From contig JAFQEV010000050.1 in assembly GCA_017398825.1 (NCBI GenBank), positions 1 through 36,039 on the forward strand: DNA of 36,039 bases. The letters are read 5' to 3'. Below are positions 21,764 to 31,790 of the stretch, one piece after another. The notes under the pieces were generated by a model. It was given only the letters and a program-made list of their open reading frames with translations, was not told the DNA's origin and did not search any database. The translations under genes and the position numbers were made by a program. This DNA is from Clostridia bacterium. Lineage in GTDB: Bacteria > Bacillota > Clostridia > Christensenellales > Borkfalkiaceae. Each line of letters begins with the position of its first letter. Position 1 is the stretch's first letter.

Positions 21764-23437
21764 ATGATAAAAAGCATTCGCATACAAAATATCGCCTTGA
21801 TTGAACTTGCTGAAATTGATTTTTTCAGCGGTTTAAGCGTGCTTTCCGGTGAAACGGGCGCAGGTAAAACGGTGATTATAAACGCGATAAATTTCTCACT
21901 TGGCGCAAAGGCGGATAAAACGCTTATTCGCTATGGTGAGAGCTTTTGTCAAACGGAAATTTGTTTTTGCGAATTAGCTGGCGACGTGTTAGACGTTCTT
22001 GCCGACCTTGGCATCGAGCACGACGGCGAGGTTATTATAAAGAGAAAGCTCACCATTGAGGGTAGGTCTGATATCAGAGTGAACGGAACTCAAGTAACTC
22101 TTGGCATGTTAAAGCGCATAACGCTATCTCTTTGCGATATTTACGGGCAAAGCGAGCATTATTCATTGCTTAGCGCTAATAATCAATTAAAGGTTTTGGA
22201 CGGGTTTATAGGCAAGCCGTTATCCGACCTTAAGGAAAAAACTCTACCTTATATTGAAAAGGTTAAAAGCGCCCGTAAAATCCTCGATGAAAACGGTGGT
22301 GACGAGCGCTCGAGAGCGGTAAGGTTAGACGTTTTAAGTTACCAAATCTCCGAGATTGAAAAGGCTGAGCTTTACGATGGTGAGGAAGACGAACTTATTG
22401 AAAAGAAAAAGCTTTTTTCTAACGTTCAAAAGATAGGCGAGAGTTTATCGCTTACTAATTCCGCTATCGTAGATGACGGTGGCGTATCCGATATATTATC
22501 AACCGTACTTTCAAAGTTATCTCAAATCACCGAGTATAAATCCGATTACGAAGAGCTTTACGATAGGCTTTATTCCTTAAAAGCTGAGGTTGACGATATC
22601 TCGTACACAGCAGACAACTTACTTAGCGATATTGATTTTGACGAGGCTGAAAAGCTCCGCGTTGAAGAGAGGTTAGACCTTATTAAATCTTTAAAGAGAA
22701 AGTATGGTAGCACTTACTCTGAGATAATGGAATTTTATCAAAAATCGCAGGAAGAATACGAAAATTTGCAAAATTTTGAAACGCTTTCAAAAGAGTGTGA
22801 AGAAACAATTTCAGCCTCCGTTAAAGCGCTTGATAGTATCTATAACGAGATGCACGAATTAAGAGTTAAATTTGCAAAAGAGTTTTCCATTGCGGTTGAG
22901 GCTGAGCTTTCAACGCTTGGAATGAAAAGCGCTAAATTTGACGTTAGCGTTACAAGATGTGATAAAGAACTTTCGTCAATCGGCAATAGTGAGGTTGAGT
23001 TTACCTTTAGTGCAAACAAGGGTGAACCGCTGAAAAATATGAGCAAGATTATAAGCGGTGGCGAAATGAGCAGGTTTATGCTCGCCCTTAAAATCGTTGC
23101 AACCGATAACGGCGGAACGTACGTTTTTGACGAGATTGACGCTGGCATTTCAGGTGAGGTTGCAAAAATCGTTGCTCAAAAATTTATTGAGCTTTCTAAA
23201 AAGGTTCAAATTATAACCATTTCTCATTTACCGCAAATCGTATCTTACGCTGATAACAACTATCTTATTAAAAAGACCGAGGTAGGCGATAAAACTAATA
23301 CGTTTGTTCGTAGGTTAGATGAAAACGGCAAAATTGCGGAAATCGTTCGATTAACCGGCGGTGGAGACGAAGGCGTTGCTCGCCTTAACGCAATATCGGC
23401 AATAAATACTGCAAACGAATATAAAAAAGCAAACTAA
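21764..23437 (+). CDS. recN: DNA repair protein RecN
   Basis: An SMC-like ATPase of 557 residues active in double-strand-break repair. Walker A GETGAGKT is at 29-36, the ABC signature ISGGEMSRF at 430-438 and Walker B YVFDEIDAG at 453-461. Long helical arms in between (residues ~150-390) form the coiled coil. The start is four bases after argR with a weak AGGT ribosome site. The gene ends at a strong terminator. In Bacillus and many Clostridia spoIVB and spo0A follow recN, but here groEL on the other strand follows. Confidence 0.95.
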   Translation: MIKSIRIQNIALIELAEIDFFSGLSVLSGETGAGKTVIINAINFSLGAKADKTLIRYGESFCQTEICFCELAGDVLDVLADLGIEHDGEVIIKRKLTIEGRSDIRVNGTQVTLGMLKRITLSLCDIYGQSEHYSLLSANNQLKVLDGFIGKPLSDLKEKTLPYIEKVKSARKILDENGGDERSRAVRLDVLSYQISEIEKAELYDGEEDELIEKKKLFSNVQKIGESLSLTNSAIVDDGGVSDILSTVLSKLSQITEYKSDYEELYDRLYSLKAEVDDISYTADNLLSDIDFDEAEKLRVEERLDLIKSLKRKYGSTYSEIMEFYQKSQEEYENLQNFETLSKECEETISASVKALDSIYNEMHELRVKFAKEFSIAVEAELSTLGMKSAKFDVSVTRCDKELSSIGNSEVEFTFSANKGEPLKNMSKIISGGEMSRFMLALKIVATDNGGTYVFDEIDAGISGEVAKIVAQKFIELSKKVQIITISHLPQIVSYADNNYLIKKTEVGDKTNTFVRRLDENGKIAEIVRLTGGGDEGVARLNAISAINTANEYKKAN

Positions 23438-23464
23438 AAGCAAGGCATAGCCTTGCTTTTTTTT
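23436..23464 (+). terminator. Terminator of recN
   Basis: Eleven-base stem AAAAGCAAGGC / GCCTTGCTTTT with an ATA loop and a run of T residues to 23464, starting inside the recN stop codon. Confidence 0.92.
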
Positions 23465-23473
23465 GTAACAAAT

Positions 23474-23499
23474 AAACTCGGCTTTAGTTAGCCGAGTTT
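23474..23499 (-). terminator. Terminator of groESL
   Basis: Ten-base stem AAACTCGGCT / AGCCGAGTTT with a six-base loop, 15 nt after the groEL stop on the minus strand. The T tract on that strand is interrupted (TTTATTTG), so strength is moderate. Confidence 0.75.
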
Positions 23500-23513
23500 T
23501 AAGTTGTTTAATT

Positions 23514-25438
<1,925 letters not shown>

Positions 25439-25470
25439 AATTTAACTCCTTAAATATAAAATCACTCGTT

Positions 25471-25497
25471 TTAGCACTCTCAACCTAAGACTGCTAA
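25471..25497 (-). promoter_or_regulatory. CIRCE operator (HrcA binding site)
   Basis: TTAGCACTC, a nine-base spacer, then GACTGCTAA on the plus strand. The consensus is TTAGCACTC-N9-GAGTGCTAA, so only one of 18 bases differs. It lies at the predicted groES transcription start, where HrcA represses in Bacillota. Confidence 0.93.
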
Positions 25498-25501
25498 CTC
25501 T

Positions 25502-25529
25502 ATTATAGCCATATAAAAATTTTTGTCAA
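25502..25529 (-). promoter_or_regulatory. Sigma-A promoter of groESL
   Basis: On the minus strand TTGACA (25524-25529) and TATAAT (25502-25507), both perfect consensus, are 16 nt apart and immediately upstream of the CIRCE operator. Confidence 0.9.
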
Positions 25530-25593
25530 TAGAATACCGTCAAAAAAATAAAAAATTTTGTTGAAAATATGGTTAATTAAAAATGAAAATATA

Positions 25594-25622
25594 TTGCAAT
25601 AAAATTTATATTATGTTAAACT
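25594..25622 (+). promoter_or_regulatory. Promoter of the dCMP deaminase operon
   Basis: TTGCAA at 25594-25599 and TAAACT at 25617-25622 with a 17-nt spacer, and TGT before the -10 box (extended). GGAG at 25639-25642 precedes the ATG. Confidence 0.65.
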
Positions 25623-25648
25623 ATTATATATACGATTTGGAGTTAATT

Positions 25649-26098
25649 ATGAACAAGTGGGATAAACGTTTCGTTGAAATGGCAGATTTTATAGGCGAGT
25701 GGTCGAGCTGTTATCAAGACGGTAGGCACGTTGGTGCAGTTATCGTTAAAGATAATAGAATTTTAGCTACCGGCTACAATGGTGCACCTTCTGGCGTTGT
25801 TAGCTGTAAGGATAAGGGCGAATGTTTGAGGAAAAAATTAAATATTCCCTCCGGCACGCGCCAAGAAACGTGCTATGCAGTTCACGCTGAACAAAACGCT
25901 ATTTGTCAAGCGGCAAAGATGGGTATTTCGGTTGAGGGTGCAACTATTTACGTTACGCATCAGCCGTGCACGATTTGTACTAAAATGATAATCAATTCTG
26001 GGATAAAGCGCGTTATTTACAAAAACGGGTATCCTGACGAGTTTTCGGTTACCTTATTAAAAGAGGCTGGAGTTGAGCTTATCAAATACGAGGAGTAA
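25649..26098 (+). CDS. dCMP deaminase family protein (ComEB-like)
   Basis: A 149-residue zinc deaminase. The zinc ligands are H79 in VHAEQN, with catalytic E81, and C107 and C110 in PCTIC. GRHVGAVIVKDNRILATGYNG is the N-terminal substrate region. The family converts dCMP to dUMP for thymidylate supply; in Bacillus the comEB orthologue lies in a competence locus, which is not seen here. The start at 25649 is chosen over ATG 25583: the latter lies before the promoter, and GGAG sits six bases before 25649. It overlaps the next gene's region by one base at its stop. Confidence 0.92.
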   Translation: MNKWDKRFVEMADFIGEWSSCYQDGRHVGAVIVKDNRILATGYNGAPSGVVSCKDKGECLRKKLNIPSGTRQETCYAVHAEQNAICQAAKMGISVEGATIYVTHQPCTICTKMIINSGIKRVIYKNGYPDEFSVTLLKEAGVELIKYEE

Positions 26099-26103
26099 TG
26101 TTT

Positions 26104-26628
26104 ATGGCTAATAAAAATCCTATAGTTACAATAAATTTAAACGATGGCGGTGTTATCAAGGCTGAATTGTATCCTGAAATAGCGCCTAACACGGTAAATA
26201 ACTTTATTTCCTTAATATCCAAAGGATATTATAATGGAATTTGTTTCCATAGGGTAATTCCCGGCTTTATGATACAAGGCGGTTGCCCGAACGGTACGGG
26301 CACGGGTGGCCCTGGCTATTCGATAAAGGGTGAGTTTACCGCTAACGGATTTAAAAACGATTTAAAGCACGTTCGTGGCGTTCTTTCAATGGCAAGAACT
26401 ATGGCTCCTAATTCCGCAGGCTCGCAATTTTTCATTATGCACGAGGATAGTCCGCATTTAGACGGGCAGTATGCATCGTTTGGCAAGGTTATCGAGGGTA
26501 TTGAAAACGTTGACAAGATTGCTGAAACAGCAACTGACTGGCATGATAGACCGTATGAAGACCAAATTATGAAAGAGGTTACGGTTGAAACGTTTGGCGT
26601 TAGTTATGCCGAGCCTATAAAGGTATAA
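26104..26628 (+). CDS. Cyclophilin-type peptidyl-prolyl isomerase
   Basis: A 174-residue cytoplasmic cyclophilin (no signal peptide). The active-site segments are FHRVIPGFMIQGGCPNGTG, GVLSMARTMAPNSAGSQFFI and LDGQYASFGKVIEG. It speeds proline isomerisation during folding. ATG at 26104 has AGGAG eight bases upstream, whereas ATG 26098, overlapping the deaminase stop, has it only two bases away; the former is chosen. The loop AETATDWHDRPYEDQ near the C-terminus is characteristic of the bacterial PpiB branch. Confidence 0.95.
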   Translation: MANKNPIVTINLNDGGVIKAELYPEIAPNTVNNFISLISKGYYNGICFHRVIPGFMIQGGCPNGTGTGGPGYSIKGEFTANGFKNDLKHVRGVLSMARTMAPNSAGSQFFIMHEDSPHLDGQYASFGKVIEGIENVDKIAETATDWHDRPYEDQIMKEVTVETFGVSYAEPIKV

Positions 26629-26651
26629 TATATTGATAAGGAATTTTTGAT

Positions 26652-27203
26652 ATGATTTTAGCAAAAAATGAAATTATTTTAAACGAGTGGAATTACGCTA
26701 CTTCAAATAAGTTTAGTAGTAAGAGAAAAAACACCGAGCACGTTTTAACCGTAACTAATAAGCGTGTTGTATCAACGGTATCTAATAAGAGAAAGATTGA
26801 TAGGAGAGAGGTTGCGATTGAGGCTATCCAAAATATATCTCTTCGCCACGAGATGCCTTCAAAGCTTGCACCAGTGTTAATGATACTTTTATCCGTTCTT
26901 TTAATTGCAGGTTGCGTAGTTTTAGCAGTTCTCCTTAAAAACTTATACGTTACTATCGGCGCAATTTTAGTTGGTGTTATAGCGTTTTGTATATTCCTTG
27001 ATGCCGTTCTCAATTTGAAAAAGAGCCATTTCTATATAGAGCTTTTCACAAATACGTTGTCGGAAAATACCGTAATGGCTGTTAATCACGATAGTTTTTA
27101 TAGAGTTCCTCGTATTAGGAAAAAGGTTAGAATTGTTGTAGATAATAAAATTGCAAGAGATATTATTGAACAACTCGGCGCTATTATATTTGAATTTAAG
27201 TAA
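26652..27203 (+). CDS. PH-like domain protein with membrane hairpin
   Basis: A 183-residue protein of unknown function. The N-terminal 70 residues show the alternating pattern of bacterial PH-like domains (NEIILNEWNYAT, VLTVTNKRVVSTV, RREVAIEAIQNIS), split by two adjacent membrane spans at about residues 74-92 and 95-117. A further beta-rich part (SHFYIELFTNTL) and an amphipathic C-terminal helix (IARDIIEQLGAIIFEF) resume the fold. AAGGAA lies eight bases before the ATG, 23 nt after the cyclophilin gene. It ends at a strong terminator. Such proteins are thought to scaffold membrane assemblies, but its partner is not evident. Confidence 0.75.
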   Translation: MILAKNEIILNEWNYATSNKFSSKRKNTEHVLTVTNKRVVSTVSNKRKIDRREVAIEAIQNISLRHEMPSKLAPVLMILLSVLLIAGCVVLAVLLKNLYVTIGAILVGVIAFCIFLDAVLNLKKSHFYIELFTNTLSENTVMAVNHDSFYRVPRIRKKVRIVVDNKIARDIIEQLGAIIFEFK

Positions 27204-27209
27204 AATTAA

Positions 27210-27238
27210 AAATCTGCGATTTAATCGCAGATTTTTTT
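27210..27238. terminator. Bidirectional terminator
   Basis: Eleven-base stem AAATCTGCGAT / ATCGCAGATTT with a TTA loop and T runs on both strands. It serves the PH-like gene and the convergent dnaI-like gene. Confidence 0.9.
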
Positions 27239-27247
27239 GTTTATAAA

Positions 27248-28162
27248 CTATATGAGTTTTCTAAAATCGTCGGAATAAAAGGGGATAAAGAGTGATTTTG
27301 ATTTATCTAATATTCTCGACGTAAAGCGCTCGTTATAGCGCTGTAAAAGCTCTTTGTCGGTAAGGTTTGTGGTAATTATTAAATGCTTTCCCTTTTCAAT
27401 TCTATTTGACACGAGCGAAAGTAGATATTCAACGGTAACGTTTTTATAAATTGTTTCCGTGCCTAAATCGTCGATAATTAAAAGGTCGGCATCGGATAAC
27501 ACCTCGAAAATCAAATTTCTATCAACCTCAGACGTGTGCATTTTAACAAATATTGCATTAAGCTCCGTTGAGGTGAGATAAAGCGCGATGTTATCGCTCT
27601 TTTTAACGCTTGTTAAAACGCATTTTGCAAGTTCGGTTTTGCCCGTGCCTACGTTTCCTGAAAAAATAAGGTTGTTAATTTGTGTTTTAGGGAAGTTATC
27701 AGCGTAGTTTTTAATAACCTTGAACTGCTTTGCAAGTTTGGGGTTTTGAATAAGGCTTGAAAAGTCAGCGTCCTCAGGCTCGGAAACGCCCAAGCTCTCA
27801 AGCGCAAGCTGAGTTAAGTATTTGTAATAGCATTTGCAACGCTTTCCTTCCGCATAGCCCGTATCTTTACAAATGTTGCACGCATATTTTACAGGCGCTA
27901 AGTTAAGGGTGGCTTTTAGCTTTTCAATTCGAGCTTTGTAAATCTCAACTTCGGTTGAGAGTTTTTTAATTTGTTCTGCGTTTTCTTGATATTCAGCCTT
28001 AGCAAGCTCAAATTTAGCCTTGCCAAGCCCGTTTTCAAGCTCGATATATTCGGCGTTACCGTTTAAAATATCGTCGTTATAACGCTTTACGGCATATTTT
28101 TCAGCCTTTAGGTTAAAGTATTTATCGTTAACCTTATCAATTAGGAATTTTGACTTAATCAT
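27248..28162 (-). CDS. dnaI: DnaI/DnaC-type helicase loader ATPase
   Basis: A 304-residue AAA+ protein that loads the replicative helicase. A helical N-terminal part is followed by a zinc ribbon (C95, C98, C109, C111 in ACNICKDTGY and KRCKCYYKY). Walker A GNVGTGKT lies at about 169-176, Walker B LLIIDDLGTE and sensor LIITTNLT come next, and the arginine finger region ERFTSRILD ends the core. The start ATG at 28162 follows AAGGTG at the end of the dnaD-like gene and is one base after its stop; the seven-residue longer frame from 28183 is rejected. Its target helicase is probably the DnaB at the right edge of this window. Confidence 0.92.
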   Translation of the reverse strand: MIKSKFLIDKVNDKYFNLKAEKYAVKRYNDDILNGNAEYIELENGLGKAKFELAKAEYQENAEQIKKLSTEVEIYKARIEKLKATLNLAPVKYACNICKDTGYAEGKRCKCYYKYLTQLALESLGVSEPEDADFSSLIQNPKLAKQFKVIKNYADNFPKTQINNLIFSGNVGTGKTELAKCVLTSVKKSDNIALYLTSTELNAIFVKMHTSEVDRNLIFEVLSDADLLIIDDLGTETIYKNVTVEYLLSLVSNRIEKGKHLIITTNLTDKELLQRYNERFTSRILDKSKSLFIPFYSDDFRKLI

Positions 28163-28163
28163 A

Positions 28164-29591
28164 TCACACCTTAAAATCTTCAAAGCGCTTTAAAAGCTCG
28201 TCAAGCTCGTTTGAAGAATAAGTTCTTTCGTTTTCAAAATGAACGGTTTTGGCGGTAGTTTGGGGCGCTGAAACGCGGTCTAATTCCTTTACCGTAAACA
28301 CGCCTTGGCTCTTCCAGTTGGATAATACGCTGTTCATATAGGCAATGGGGTTTGAGGTATGGCTTGAGCGCTTTGCCGCCTCTAAAATCATATCGTCGGT
28401 AAAGTTCCATGAGCGCCAGTTTTCAAGGTTTTCTCTATCCCAAGCGTTCGCCTTTCTTTGAGTGCCTGCATAAGCGAGAATTTTTTCGATAAACTCGTCG
28501 TTTTTGTTGTGTTGTTCAATAAATAAAGTAATGCTTTGAACGGTTATTAAGCCGAGTTTGTAGAGCTTGTTAACCGTATCGTTCATAAGCTCGTATGTGC
28601 GCTTATTTTTTCTAAAACAATAATCGGCAATAAACAAGAGGGTGTTTTTATCAAAACCCATGGAAAGCCAGGGTGAAACGTAAGTTGATAAAACGTTATC
28701 TAAAACCTCAATATAAAGACCGAGTTTTTTAGAAATTTCAGAGCATAGCTCAAAACGTTCTTTCTTGAGTGCAAAGTAGTTTTTTGCCTCTTCAACGGTG
28801 TAGCACTTGTTTGAATACAATTCCTCGATAGATTTATCGAGTTTTTTAATAGTTTTACTCTTAGTAATTTTTACAACCTCAATGATAAACGAGTGCTCAA
28901 AGCCGAGTTTTTCAGTCCAGTGCTTAAATAATTGCATATCCTCAATATCGGGAGATTTAGTTGTTTTAAGCGCTTTAAATACGTCGGAAAGCTCGCCTGA
29001 AGATACAAAATACCCGTCAAGCTCCTTATTTATAAGGTCAACCGTCGTAATACCTCTTGAAATAAACTCCTTTGCAACAGTTAATATGTATTTATAGCCT
29101 ATATTATTGCCTTTAAGCCCAGCACAGTATTTAATTATCAAAAGTAGAGCGTCGGGTTTTAAAGAAGTATTTTCCATTAAAGTAAAATACTCGTTAAACT
29201 CGGTGACGGAAATCATGCGCTCGGTAATTATAAGCTGAACTTGCTTTGAAAATTCCGAGTACTTTTCGGGGTTGAAACGCCTATATTTTGCAGTACTGTC
29301 ACTCAGCGGGTAGTAGTGCACGGCAAAGGGGGACTCGGATATTATGCTAACGATGCCGTACTCGTCCCAAAATTTAAAGCAATCGATAACTTCCTTTTGT
29401 TCAATCTTTAAAATTTCCGAAAAAGCGCTAAGGTCTAAAGAAAATTCAGAATTTTGGCATAAGTATAAACCGTAGAGGTATACCTTTACGGCTTGATCTG
29501 GTGCATCGGGTAGGTAGTTTTGAATAAAAATATTGTCGATTAACGTTTTACCCGATTTAGTATTCTCTTTTGAAAATGAACAAAAGGACAT
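28164..29591 (-). CDS. dnaD: DnaD/DnaB-domain primosome protein
   Basis: A 475-residue protein with an N-terminal winged-helix region (residues 1-100) and two DnaD-type helical domains, at about 200-270 and 370-430. The second bears the typical pattern NWRSWNFTDDMILEAAKR and YMNSVLSNWKSQGV. In Bacillus the DnaD and DnaB initiators act with DnaI to recruit helicase at origins and restart sites. Two DnaD domains in one chain recall Bacillus DnaB, the partner of DnaI, so either name could apply. A weak GAGAG ribosome site and a promoter 35 nt upstream precede it. It is co-transcribed with the dnaI-like gene. Confidence 0.83.
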   Translation of the reverse strand: MSFCSFSKENTKSGKTLIDNIFIQNYLPDAPDQAVKVYLYGLYLCQNSEFSLDLSAFSEILKIEQKEVIDCFKFWDEYGIVSIISESPFAVHYYPLSDSTAKYRRFNPEKYSEFSKQVQLIITERMISVTEFNEYFTLMENTSLKPDALLLIIKYCAGLKGNNIGYKYILTVAKEFISRGITTVDLINKELDGYFVSSGELSDVFKALKTTKSPDIEDMQLFKHWTEKLGFEHSFIIEVVKITKSKTIKKLDKSIEELYSNKCYTVEEAKNYFALKKERFELCSEISKKLGLYIEVLDNVLSTYVSPWLSMGFDKNTLLFIADYCFRKNKRTYELMNDTVNKLYKLGLITVQSITLFIEQHNKNDEFIEKILAYAGTQRKANAWDRENLENWRSWNFTDDMILEAAKRSSHTSNPIAYMNSVLSNWKSQGVFTVKELDRVSAPQTTAKTVHFENERTYSSNELDELLKRFEDFKV

Positions 29592-29625
29592 AATTATACT
29601 CTCACTTTTTGTCGTAGTATATAAA

Positions 29626-29654
29626 ATAATATATTAATTTAATAAATTATGCAA
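29626..29654 (-). promoter_or_regulatory. Promoter of dnaD-dnaI
   Basis: On the minus strand TTGCAT (29649-29654) and TATTAT (29626-29631) are 17 nt apart, and the ATG lies about 35 nt downstream. Confidence 0.6.
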
Positions 29655-29887
29655 GCGAAATTTTAATTTTTTTTCAAATCACAATATTTAGTGTTTAGCA
29701 TTTTTTTTTAAACTATTGCAGAGGTTGATTTCAAGCAAAAAGCAAAATTGAAAAAACTATAAAAAATGCGATAATATCGTAAAATATAAAATAAATTCAA
29801 ACTAAAATTAATGTTAAAATCAAACCCTTACGCGTGTGTGCGAAAAAAATAAATAATAATAATTTTATAAAAAGTTATGAAAAGGCT

Positions 29888-29915
29888 ACCAAAATTTAAA
29901 AATTTGGTGTATAAT
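29888..29915 (+). promoter_or_regulatory. -10 box with adjacent inverted repeat, candidate operator
   Basis: TATAAT at 29910-29915 has no good -35 box. An inverted repeat with a single mismatch, ACCAAAATTT / AAAATTTGGT around one central base (29888-29908), occupies the space between the expected -35 and -10. A repressor dimer could bind there. The ATG at 29948 has AGGATGAG upstream. Confidence 0.5.
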
Positions 29916-29947
29916 AAGAAACGTCGATAAAAATTTAGGATGAGATT

Positions 29948-31603
29948 ATGGCAAACGAGATTTTAACGCCTATAACGCTTTGGGAAGGCTTTGACGATAG
30001 TTTACCTTTTAAGGAAACAGTTTTAAAAACCGAAACGATAGGCAACGCAGTTTTTAATTATTTTTACTTTTCGGGCAGGAGCGTTGCTAAAAAAAGAGTT
30101 AGAATTTACGGCGTATACGCAAAACAAAAGAATACGAAATCCGATACTATCGTTATATTGCCTAGCGTTTCCGAGGGGGCTGACGTTAATTTGGTTAGTT
30201 ACTTTTCATCGCTTGGCTTTAACGTTTTAACGGTTGATTTGCGTGGTAAGGTTGACGGTGAGACTGATTTTACCGTTTATCCCGATGAAATTTCGTATGC
30301 AAATTACGAGCAACGCGGTAGGCGTATGGATTACGTTGATACTAATGCTCGTGAAACCTCTTGGTATGAATGGTGTGCCGTTGCAAGATACGCAGTATCT
30401 TATGCAAAAGCCGATAACCCTAACGGCAAGATAGGCGTTTTAGGTTTAAAGCACGGTGCAAACGTTGCTTGGCAATTAACTGCGACTGACGATAGGGTAA
30501 ACGCAGCAGTTTTTGCTTTTGGTGCAGGTTGGCTTGCCTATAAAGGCGTTGACAAGTTTTCGCAAGAAGAAATAGAGCTTGACGACGAGCGTTGTAGGTT
30601 TATTGCTGGTGTTGACGCGCATTCTTACGCTCAGCTCGTAAAAGTCCCCGTACTTTATCTCGGAGCAACTAACAGCCCTGAATTTGATCCCGAAAGGGCA
30701 ATAGATACTTTGCAAAGGGTAAATAATCAAAATAAAAGCTGGCATAACTTTGTTAATTCTTCGTTTGATACGCTTGATAGGTATTGTTTGACTGACGTTC
30801 AAGTTTTTTTCCAAAAATATCTCTCTTCAAAGCGTGTAAAATTCCCGTCAGTTCCTAAGATTTCGCTCGAGGTTGACGGTGAGGACGTTGTGTATACGGT
30901 GGAATTTTCTAACGTTGACGACGTTAAGAGCGTTCACGTTTATGCAAGCAGTAACGCTATGAACGCGAGCGAGCGCGTGTGGTTTATGCCCCCTCTCGAA
31001 TCTTCAAAAGAGGGTGAGTGTGTGTTTAGAAGGAGATTGCACGGCTTTGTTGATTTTGAGATTGCGTACGCTGTTGTCAAATACAATTCAGGCTTGGCGC
31101 TAAGCTCAAAATTTGTGTTTGAAAACGTAAACATCAATTCAAACTCAAAAATACCCAACGTAATATTTAGTTCTTCAAGGCTTATGACGACGTTTATCGT
31201 TGACGATTTTAAGGGTAAAAAGCTTGGCAATACGTTTACGGTAGATAAACTTCGCGAATACGTTAACGGTCCGCTTGGAATTTTAGGCGTATCAACGAAA
31301 AACACTCTAATTTCCTATGCGATAAAAGAGTTTGGCGAGGTGTTAAACGATAAATCGTTTATTAAATTTGACGTGTTTACTCAGGTTGCCGATACCGTTA
31401 CGATAAAACTTCTTTCAAAGAGTGGTTTTGAGTACGCAACGAGCGTAAAACTTTTAGGTCAAAATAAATGGCAAAACTTAACCGTTGAGTTTTCCGAGTT
31501 TAAAACAGACATAGGCATGCCCATTAAGAATTTTGACGATATTTATTCAATCGCCGTATCCTCTCAAGGTGGCGTTGCGGTTAATAATTTCCTCGTTTTA
31601 TAG
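29948..31603 (+). CDS. Alpha/beta-hydrolase-like protein with C-terminal jelly roll
   Basis: A 551-residue protein without a signal peptide. Residues ~50-310 follow an acetyl-xylan-esterase/dienelactone-hydrolase plan: VIVLPSVSEGADVN, FNVLTVDLRG, and the nucleophile elbow region GVLGLKHGANVAW. The elbow should read GxSxG, but here it is G166-L-K168-H-G170, so lysine replaces serine. The late acid/histidine region (YLGATNSPEFD, WHNFVNSSFD) is also weak. Residues ~400-551 form an extra beta-rich domain resembling a carbohydrate-binding sandwich (FVVDDFKGKKLG-like start, ending in VNNFLVL). It is probably a binding or structural protein, not an active esterase. It leads the operon that ends in dnaB. 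Confidence 0.7.
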   Translation: MANEILTPITLWEGFDDSLPFKETVLKTETIGNAVFNYFYFSGRSVAKKRVRIYGVYAKQKNTKSDTIVILPSVSEGADVNLVSYFSSLGFNVLTVDLRGKVDGETDFTVYPDEISYANYEQRGRRMDYVDTNARETSWYEWCAVARYAVSYAKADNPNGKIGVLGLKHGANVAWQLTATDDRVNAAVFAFGAGWLAYKGVDKFSQEEIELDDERCRFIAGVDAHSYAQLVKVPVLYLGATNSPEFDPERAIDTLQRVNNQNKSWHNFVNSSFDTLDRYCLTDVQVFFQKYLSSKRVKFPSVPKISLEVDGEDVVYTVEFSNVDDVKSVHVYASSNAMNASERVWFMPPLESSKEGECVFRRRLHGFVDFEIAYAVVKYNSGLALSSKFVFENVNINSNSKIPNVIFSSSRLMTTFIVDDFKGKKLGNTFTVDKLREYVNGPLGILGVSTKNTLISYAIKEFGEVLNDKSFIKFDVFTQVADTVTIKLLSKSGFEYATSVKLLGQNKWQNLTVEFSEFKTDIGMPIKNFDDIYSIAVSSQGGVAVNNFLVL

Positions 31604-31609
31604 GTGATT

Positions 31610-31789
31610 ATGAAAATATCCGTAGGAGATAAAATTGAAACTAAAAAACAGCACCCGTGCGGTTCGTCGATTTGGACGGTTGTAAGAGTTGGGGCTGACG
31701 TAAAGATTAAGTGCGAGGGTTGCGGTAGGGTTGTAATGCTTACCGTTCCCGAATTTGAAAAGAGATTAAAGAAGATTATCGGAGAGTAA
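31610..31789 (+). CDS. DUF951 family small protein
   Basis: A 59-residue protein with the family pattern IETKKQHPCGSSIWTVVRVG and KCEGCGRVVMLTVPEFEKR; the cysteines of HPCG and CEGCG could bind a metal. DUF951 proteins are widespread in Bacillota, where some lie near chromosome partition and replication genes; function is unknown. ATG at 31610 has AGGTG four bases upstream and lies six bases after the preceding stop; a GTG at 31604 in the same frame would only add two residues. lepB starts one base after its stop. Confidence 0.85.
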   Translation: MKISVGDKIETKKQHPCGSSIWTVVRVGADVKIKCEGCGRVVMLTVPEFEKRLKKIIGE

Positions 31790-31790
31790 A

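Larger units (their letters stand above)
29592..29947. other. 356-bp AT-rich divergent spacer between dnaD-like and hydrolase-like genes
   Basis: No gene is seen here. Content: a minus-strand promoter at 29626-29654; a possible plus-strand promoter (TTGAAA 29748-29753, GATAAT 29770-29775, 16-nt spacer); a short palindromic stretch CGATAATATCG at 29769-29779; an imperfect inverted repeat at 29888-29908 and a -10 box at 29910-29915. Long A/T runs suggest bendable or easily melted DNA, but no DnaA box was found by eye. Confidence 0.6.

Noticed and set aside
29592-29947. Replication origin in the AT-rich spacer
   Set aside because: No DnaA-box clusters or dnaA gene seen; AT richness alone is not enough.
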